DNA of 51,304 nt from Anaerovibrio sp. (GTDB lineage Bacteria > Bacillota > Negativicutes > Selenomonadales > Selenomonadaceae): the NCBI RefSeq assembly GCF_024697385.1, contig NZ_JAILFV010000037.1, forward strand, positions 1 through 51,304, in the 5' to 3' direction. A model generated the notes under the pieces. That model searched no databases, was not told where the DNA came from, and saw only the letters and a program-made list of their open reading frames with translations. Each line of letters opens with the position of its first letter. Positions within the stretch are counted from its first letter, which is position 1. Below are positions 46,244 to 51,304 of this stretch, piece by piece. Both the position numbers and the translations under genes were made by a program.

Positions 46244-46262
46244 CTTAATGACCTATCTCCCT

Positions 46263-47111
46263 TTAGTCTTGTACCAAGGCCCTAAAATTTGTAATCTCTA
46301 TATGATTTGTATGAAGTGTGTTCAAAATATCCGGGGAAAGCATTGCATCAAGCTCTGCCTCAAAATCGTGCTCCCAGCCGGTATCCCTGACAAGCTGACC
46401 GTTTATTACCCCGGGGTGCATCATGACCTCCGTGGTTCCAGGCTTCAAATCCCTGATCAGCGATGCCAGATACTGTGTTGAAACAGCTTCTCCTGCTACA
46501 ATACCTGCAAAATGATCAGGTGCCGCCAGTCCTCTGGCCAATGCTTTTCTCCCAGCCAGAATGGCCAGGGTTCCCAGTCCCAATCGTCCAATCATTTGCC
46601 CCAGACCACCAAATTCTCCTGTAAAAATAGGAGTCTTGGGAATGCGAAGAGCCTTTATCCCCGAGGCCTGCACCAAATCCAGCACAATATCAATAATCCC
46701 CGGCAGGGTATGCATATGCTGATGACTGTCAGCATGGGTAAGACTTAAGCCTGTCTGCTGCATCTTGCTCAGCTGTCCCCCAAGTTCAGAACGAACTTCC
46801 TGCATATTGATACTGCCACTGAGCCATTTCTTCACAAAAGCTGCATGATTATCGGCAAACACACCTTTTTCGTTAACCAAGGATGGGATTTCCCCCGGAG
46901 GCAATACAGGAAAGCCATTCACCAGGGTAAAATGAATTCCTACCCCCAATTCTGAATGATGTCTGCCAATATCCACCGCCTGATCAAAGGCCTCAGCACC
47001 CGGCATCAGGGTTGCAGAACGGAGGATTCCCTTTTCCACAGCTTGCTCAACGGCCTCGTTTATCAGCTTATGTCTGCCAAAATCATCAGCATTGATAATT
47101 AAACGCTTCAT
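46263..47111 (-). CDS. YdjC/ChbG-family carbohydrate deacetylase
   Basis: A 282-residue YdjC-type deacetylase. It starts MKRLIINADDFGRHKLINEA with the metal-binding D-D pair, then GVGIHFTLV and THADSHQHMHTLPGI with the His cluster, and a final VMMHPGVI. Members (ChbG, HpnK) remove N-acetyl groups from amino sugars using a divalent metal. It is 19 nt upstream of the GtrB-like gene on the same strand, so it may deacetylate the sugar that cluster attaches, as happens in some lipid and LPS modifications. That link is inference. Confidence 0.88.
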   Translation of the reverse strand: MKRLIINADDFGRHKLINEAVEQAVEKGILRSATLMPGAEAFDQAVDIGRHHSELGVGIHFTLVNGFPVLPPGEIPSLVNEKGVFADNHAAFVKKWLSGSINMQEVRSELGGQLSKMQQTGLSLTHADSHQHMHTLPGIIDIVLDLVQASGIKALRIPKTPIFTGEFGGLGQMIGRLGLGTLAILAGRKALARGLAAPDHFAGIVAGEAVSTQYLASLIRDLKPGTTEVMMHPGVINGQLVRDTGWEHDFEAELDAMLSPDILNTLHTNHIEITNFRALVQD

Positions 47112-47141
47112 CTATATCAATCCATTTCCAAAATTATCGTA

Positions 47142-47187
47142 TTAAGGGTGCCTGCCTTCCCTCAAGGCAGAAAGCAAGCACCCTTAA
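47142..47187 (-). terminator. Two-tier hairpin after rarA
   Basis: TTAAGGGTGC/GCACCCTTAA outer stem (47142-47151 with 47178-47187) and CTGCCTT/AAGGCAG inner stem. No strong U-tract follows, so termination may be partial or Rho-assisted. Confidence 0.6.
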
Positions 47188-47230
47188 ATCAAAGAATCAA
47201 TTCAGCTAAAAAATATGAACAAATCTCATT

Positions 47231-48559
47231 TTATTTGTATCTTTCAGGCCAACAGGACTTGAGATATTCCCCCAGCCTTGCTTCCCGACCATTGGAGGTC
47301 GGGTGATAATAGGTAATTCCCTTCATGGCAGTTGGCAGGTACTGCTGCCTTACAAAGTGATGAGGATAATTGTGGGCATATTTGTAATCAATCCCATGTC
47401 CCAGCTTGGCAGCTCCTTTGTAATGGGAATCCCGAAGATGCTCAGGGACACTGCCACAATCACGGTGACGGACATCCCCCAGGGCGGCATCTATCGCCAT
47501 ATATGCCGCATTGCTTTTGGGAGCTGATGCCACATATGTAACCGCTTCTGCCAACGGTATCCGGGCCTCGGGCATCCCCACAAACTGAACTGCCTGAACC
47601 GCTGCCATGGCCACCACCAAAGCAAAGGGATCGGCATTGCCAACATCCTCAGCCGCACAAATTGCCACACGACGGGCTATAAAATTTATATCTTCACCGC
47701 CTGCCAGCATCCTGGCCAGATAATGAATTGCAGCATCAGGATCGCTGCCTCTCATACTCTTGATAAAGGCTGATACAGTATCATAGTGGTTATCACCCTT
47801 TTTATCGTAGCTCTGCAGCCGTTCACCAAAAATACTGCCCAGCAGCTCCATTGATAACTCACTGCCATCCTCAGCCATGGCCGCAGCCTGCTCCAAAAGA
47901 TTAAGCGCCATTCGTCCATCGCCCCCGGACAACTGGGCTATGGCATCAAGGACCTGATTAGTGGCCTGCAGCTTTCTTTTGCCAAGGCCCCGTTCACTAT
48001 CCGAAAGTGCTAATCTCATAATATGCATCAGGTCACTATCCGACAGGGCAGACAGCCGTACTATCCGCACACGGCTAAGAAGTGCATGATTAACCTCAAA
48101 AAAAGGATTTTCCGTGGTGGCACCGATCAGGACAAGTCGCCCATCTTCCACATATGGCAGGAGTACATCCTGCTGACTTTTATTGAAGCGATGAATCTCG
48201 TCTATAAAAATTATTGTCTTCTTTTGATAAAACCGCCGCTGCTCTGCTGCTTCATCGACGATTTTCCGTATATCACCAATGCCGGCTGAAACAGCATTAA
48301 GCTTTTTGAAGCAGCTGTCGGTGATGGTCGCAATCATCTGTGCCAGGGTGGTTTTGCCTGTTCCTGGCGGACCATAAAGAATTAAAGAAGGAAGCTGGTC
48401 CTTCTCAATCATCTTTCTCAGATATTTCCCTTTGCCTACAGCGTCTTCCTGCCCCACAAACTCATCAAAGGTTCTTGGCCGCATACGCTGGGCAAGGGGC
48501 TCATACTTGCTGTTGTCAGACTGCTCAGCCGCTGCAAATAAATCCATACCCAAATCCAT
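47231..48559 (-). CDS. rarA: Replication-associated recombination protein A (RarA/MgsA)
   Basis: A 442-residue AAA+ ATPase. N-terminal LAQRMRPRTFDEFVGQE, Walker A LYGPPGTGKTTLAQMIA (about 62), Walker B IIFIDEIHRFNKSQQD, sensor 1 LIGATTENPFFEVN, and the C-terminal MgsA domain with GSDPDAAIHYLARMLAGGED and the HNYPHHFVRQQYLP tail. It acts at stalled replication forks and interacts with single-strand binding protein. The ATG lies 2 nt after the dut stop, so the two are cotranscribed. Confidence 0.95.
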   Translation of the reverse strand: MDLGMDLFAAAEQSDNSKYEPLAQRMRPRTFDEFVGQEDAVGKGKYLRKMIEKDQLPSLILYGPPGTGKTTLAQMIATITDSCFKKLNAVSAGIGDIRKIVDEAAEQRRFYQKKTIIFIDEIHRFNKSQQDVLLPYVEDGRLVLIGATTENPFFEVNHALLSRVRIVRLSALSDSDLMHIMRLALSDSERGLGKRKLQATNQVLDAIAQLSGGDGRMALNLLEQAAAMAEDGSELSMELLGSIFGERLQSYDKKGDNHYDTVSAFIKSMRGSDPDAAIHYLARMLAGGEDINFIARRVAICAAEDVGNADPFALVVAMAAVQAVQFVGMPEARIPLAEAVTYVASAPKSNAAYMAIDAALGDVRHRDCGSVPEHLRDSHYKGAAKLGHGIDYKYAHNYPHHFVRQQYLPTAMKGITYYHPTSNGREARLGEYLKSCWPERYK

Positions 48560-48561
48560 GT

Positions 48562-49026
48562 TTACACCCCGGTGGAACCAAAACCACCTTTTCTTTCTGA
48601 TCCTGCTCCGGCATCATCACCATCAACAGTCAGATATTTGTAGAAAATACCCTGGGCAATACGGGTGCCCTTTGAGATAAAAAACTCTTTATTCCCGTGA
48701 TTTATAAGAGGGACCATAATATGCCCCTCATTATCAGGATTATTATAATAATCGGAATCAATTATTCCCTGGCTGTTGATGCAGGAAACCGTATTCTTGA
48801 TTGATATACCTGACCGGACATGTATCCCCAGGTATTCATCTGGAGCCATATACGCCTTGAGTCCTGTAGGAACCAGCACCACCTTGCCCGGCTCCAAAAC
48901 AGTATCAGTTGCTGCTTCTATATCATAGCCGGCACTGCCACCTGTCTTACGCCGTGGCAGGTTTATGTCTTGCGCAGCAAAGGCCCCAACTACCTCAAAG
49001 CCTCTTTTCCTTTCTACTGTGCTCAT
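48562..49026 (-). CDS. dut: dUTP diphosphatase
   Basis: A 154-residue trimeric dUTPase with all five motifs: GSAGYDIEAATD (I), HVRSGISIKN (II), NSQGIIDSDYYNNPDNEGHI (III), KGTRIAQGIFYKY (IV) and ERKGGFGSTG (V). It hydrolyses dUTP to dUMP, keeping uracil out of DNA and feeding dTMP synthesis. The YYNNPDNEG variant of motif III, with extra residues compared with E. coli Dut, is common in anaerobic Firmicutes. It starts 1 nt after the hfq stop. Confidence 0.95.
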   Translation of the reverse strand: MSTVERKRGFEVVGAFAAQDINLPRRKTGGSAGYDIEAATDTVLEPGKVVLVPTGLKAYMAPDEYLGIHVRSGISIKNTVSCINSQGIIDSDYYNNPDNEGHIMVPLINHGNKEFFISKGTRIAQGIFYKYLTVDGDDAGAGSERKGGFGSTGV

Positions 49027-49027
49027 T

Positions 49028-49267
49028 TTATTCCTTCTTCTCGATACCTATATTCTCCAGTGGTCGTCCGGGAGTAATTGTAGAAATTGCATGCTTGTAA
49101 ACCAGCTGCTGTTTGCCCATGGAATCAATAATTACAGTAAAATTATCAAAGCCCTTGACAAAACCCTTTATCTGAAAACCATTTATCAGGTGAATTGAAA
49201 CCTGTATGTTTTCCTTTCTTACCTGATTCAAAATACTATCCTGCAAATTGATTACCTTAGATGTCAT
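49028..49267 (-). CDS. hfq: RNA chaperone Hfq
   Basis: A 79-residue Hfq: [40 protein letters not shown] (Sm1) and KHAISTITP (Sm2, with the proximal-face Lys-His). It forms a hexameric ring that binds small RNAs and mRNAs. Its position after miaA is conserved widely. The tail is short and acidic/basic mixed ([10 protein letters not shown]), as in Gram-positive-type Hfq. Confidence 0.98.
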   Translation of the reverse strand: MTSKVINLQDSILNQVRKENIQVSIHLINGFQIKGFVKGFDNFTVIIDSMGKQQLVYKHAISTITPGRPLENIGIEKKE

Positions 49268-49285
49268 AATACCCCTCCTCCAGTT

Positions 49286-50230
49286 CTATTGAAAAAATCT
49301 CCCTATATTCCAGACAACATTATCCGCCAAGCCATTACCACGGTACAAATATGGATGAAACCAATGAATATAGGGCATCTTCCTGTACCAGGTGAGCTGT
49401 CTCTTGGCAAAATGTCTTGTATTTCTCTTTATAAGGTCGACAGTATCCTCCAGAGACCTCGACCCTGTCACATATCCAAGCATTTCCTTATAGCCGATGC
49501 CCCGCATGGACTGTGAATCCGGTGACAGTCCCTGATTCAGCAAGTCCCTGACTTCGTCTGTCAGCCCCTGCTCCACCATGGTATCGACCCTTCTGTTTAT
49601 TCTATCATAAAGCTCTTCCCGTCGCCAGCATAAGCCGGCAACATATACATCATATACCAGTTCCACCTCATGGGAATCAGAAATCTGCTCCCCGCCGATA
49701 TGGTATACCTCCAGGGCTCTCACTACCCTGCGGAAATTATTGACATGAATTCTGTCTGCCGCTTCAGGATTCACCTCCCGAAGCATATCATGAACATATT
49801 GTTTCCCCTTTTCGGCCCCCAACTGTTCAAGCTTTTGTCGATAGGAATCATCCCCTGCCGTTTTATTGAACTGATAGCCTTCTATAAGGGATTTTATATA
49901 TAGTCCGGTACCACCAGCCAAAATGGGAATTTTCCCCTGGGAATTCAACTCAGAAATCAGCGGCTTGGCCATACCAACGAAATCGGTTACATTGAAGCCT
50001 GCTTCCGGTGGCAATATATCAATCAAATGGTGCCTGATACCGCCACGCTCTTTAATATCAGGCTTCGCAGCTCCAACATCAAAGCCTCTGTATACCAACT
50101 GGGAGTCACCGGAAATAATTTCCGTATCAAGTCGCCTGGCAAGCTCAACAGCCAATCCGGTCTTGCCGGAAGCAGTAGGCCCCAGCAGAACGATAAGTTT
50201 TTCCTTTTCATTGTTATACATCGCTGCCAT
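49286..50230 (-). CDS. miaA: tRNA dimethylallyltransferase
   Basis: A 314-residue MiaA: P-loop LLGPTASGKTGLAVELA, ISGDSQLVYRGFDVGAAKP with the catalytic Asp and DSxQ motif, PILAGGTGLYIKSLIEGY, and RNTRHFAKRQLTWYRK near the C-terminus. It attaches dimethylallyl to A37 of tRNAs reading UNN codons. I chose the ATG at 50230 (AGGAAGAATTGGGG upstream); an in-frame TTG at 50236 and ATG at 50221 are possible. hfq starts 18 nt downstream. Confidence 0.96.
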   Translation of the reverse strand: MAAMYNNEKEKLIVLLGPTASGKTGLAVELARRLDTEIISGDSQLVYRGFDVGAAKPDIKERGGIRHHLIDILPPEAGFNVTDFVGMAKPLISELNSQGKIPILAGGTGLYIKSLIEGYQFNKTAGDDSYRQKLEQLGAEKGKQYVHDMLREVNPEAADRIHVNNFRRVVRALEVYHIGGEQISDSHEVELVYDVYVAGLCWRREELYDRINRRVDTMVEQGLTDEVRDLLNQGLSPDSQSMRGIGYKEMLGYVTGSRSLEDTVDLIKRNTRHFAKRQLTWYRKMPYIHWFHPYLYRGNGLADNVVWNIGRFFQ

Positions 50231-50245
50231 CCCCAATTCTTCCTA

Positions 50246-50289
50246 ATAAAAAGACTACTGCCAATAATAATATACTACAAGCAGTAGTC
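50246..50289 (-). terminator. Terminator of asd
   Basis: GACTACTGC (50253-50261) pairs with GCAGTAGTC (50281-50289), followed by TTTTTAT on the minus strand. It lies 25 nt past the asd stop, so miaA is probably transcribed by read-through or from an unrecognised promoter. Confidence 0.85.
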
Positions 50290-50314
50290 AATGCAACCTA
50301 ACCCAAAATTGTAT

Positions 50315-51304
50315 TTATTTTTTTATCATATCATGCTCGATCATATATTCAGCAATCTGAAGGGCATTCAATGCAGCACCCTTGCGAATCTGGTCACCAC
50401 ATACCCAGAAATTCAATCCATTTTCAATGGAATAATCCTTACGGATACGACCGACTTCCACATCATCCTTCCCGGAAGTCATAAGTGGCATTGGATATTC
50501 CTGCTCATCAGGATTATCCCTGAGAGTCACACCTGGGAATTTGGCCAGCACCTCACGGGCTTTTTCCACAGATACCTCATCCTCGAATTCCACATTTACA
50601 GACTCAGCATGACTGCGATATACAGGAACACGAATTGTGGTTGCAGTGATGCGCATATCATCATCATTCATGATCTTTTTGGTCTCATCAATCATCTTCA
50701 TCTCTTCCTTGGTGTAGAGATTATCCTTGAATACATCAATCTGCGGAATAAGGTTGAATGCTATCTGATAATGCTTTTTAAGGGCAGCCCCAGGCAATAT
50801 ATTGGCAACCACCTCTTTGCCATCATTGATATCCTTTACCTGCTGCTCCAACTCAGCCATGGCTTCCTTACCGCCACCGGAAACAGCCTGATAGGTAGAA
50901 ACAACTACCCTCTTGATTTTGGAAGCATCATAAAGAGGCTTCAGTGCCATCACCATAATAATGGTAGAACAGTTTGGATTGGCAATAATACCTTTATGCC
51001 AGGAAATATCCTCCGGATTAACTTCAGGTACAATCAATGGCACCTCAGGGTCCATGCGGAAAGTACTGGAATTATCAATGACTACAGCCCCAGCCTTGGC
51101 AGCTGCAGGACCCAATGTTTTGCTTATGGAACCACCTGCAAAGAGGGCTATATCCACATCATCAAAGGAGTTTTCTGTAGCCTCCTCAACGGTATATTCC
51201 TTGCCCATAAACTGAATTTTCTTGCCGGCAGAGCGCTTTGAAGCAAGCAGCTTGAGCTTTGCGAAAGGAAATTTACGCTCCTCTATAAGATTCAGGAATT
51301 CCTG
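50315..51304 (-). CDS. asd: Aspartate-semialdehyde dehydrogenase, 5' end outside window
   Basis: The frame is open from the right edge (first visible residues QEFLNLIEERKFPFAKLKLL) to the stop at 50315, 329 visible residues; the true start and the NADP-binding first 15-20 residues lie outside. Visible: ALFAGGSISKTLGPAAA, VIDNSSTFRMDPEVPLIVPE, catalytic cysteine in GIIANPNCSTIIMV, GKEAMAELEQQ, RVPVYRSHAESVNVEF and the terminal FWVCGDQIRKGAALNALQIA. It reduces aspartyl phosphate to the semialdehyde for lysine/diaminopimelate, threonine and methionine synthesis. A methionine at 51208 is internal, not the start. Confidence 0.95.
   Translation of the reverse strand, partial: QEFLNLIEERKFPFAKLKLLASKRSAGKKIQFMGKEYTVEEATENSFDDVDIALFAGGSISKTLGPAAAKAGAVVIDNSSTFRMDPEVPLIVPEVNPEDISWHKGIIANPNCSTIIMVMALKPLYDASKIKRVVVSTYQAVSGGGKEAMAELEQQVKDINDGKEVVANILPGAALKKHYQIAFNLIPQIDVFKDNLYTKEEMKMIDETKKIMNDDDMRITATTIRVPVYRSHAESVNVEFEDEVSVEKAREVLAKFPGVTLRDNPDEQEYPMPLMTSGKDDVEVGRIRKDYSIENGLNFWVCGDQIRKGAALNALQIAEYMIEHDMIKK

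Overview
The window suggests a diderm, anaerobic Firmicute of the class Negativicutes (Selenomonas/Anaerovibrio-like). The evidence is coexistence of PolC with a full-length DnaE, SecDF-YajC and Hfq-MiaA neighbourhoods, rubredoxin, an Etf-linked lactate dehydrogenase, moderate GC, and a remnant of an outer-membrane autotransporter-type gene in a Firmicutes-like gene set. The genus cannot be fixed from sequence reading alone.

Layout. (1) 1-3.7 kb is accessory DNA. It holds the start of a phage head-tail-connector-like gene, a 5'-truncated phage head protein carrying a zincin-type metalloprotease motif and coupled to a small downstream gene, and an AT-rich Fic gene bracketed by two ~145-bp direct repeats, with a possible antisense small RNA at its 3' end. 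(2) 3.75-7.8 kb: rubredoxin and a PolC in which the usual inserted proofreading exonuclease domain is not visible. (3) 7.9-16.5 kb: a lactate-oxidation region. lutC, a lutB-lutA fusion, etfB, etfA (with a ferredoxin domain) and an FAD lactate dehydrogenase run on the minus strand, divergent from an L-lactate permease. It encodes two distinct routes of lactate oxidation. (4) 16.8-21.7 kb: a zinc-ribbon membrane protein, then tgt-yajC-folate cyclo-ligase-secD-secF. (5) 21.9-28.8 kb: MATE exporter, Hsp20, Fsr-type MFS exporter and DnaE. (6) 28.8-29.6 kb: a scar with a flagellin 3' end, its terminator, a 45-bp duplication and a broken autotransporter start.

(7) 29.8-41.2 kb: an eleven-gene minus-strand sugar operon. 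A FucI-like isomerase, a two-subunit transketolase, a GlpK-like FGGY kinase, a ribose-type ABC importer (RbsB, a DUF2291-type lipoprotein, RbsA, RbsC), RbsD, a LacI-type regulator and ribokinase together could take up, isomerise, phosphorylate and split a ketopentose-type sugar. The substrate is not settled. The logic resembles the transketolase route for D-apiose. (8) 41.6-51.3 kb: rqcH, a GtrB-like glycosyltransferase cluster with a YdjC/ChbG-type deacetylase, then asd-miaA-hfq-dut-rarA.

A dispersed structured repeat occurs as two near-identical copies around fic, one diverged copy before etfB, and possible degenerate ends near dnaE and after rqcH. No tRNA, rRNA or CRISPR array was seen.
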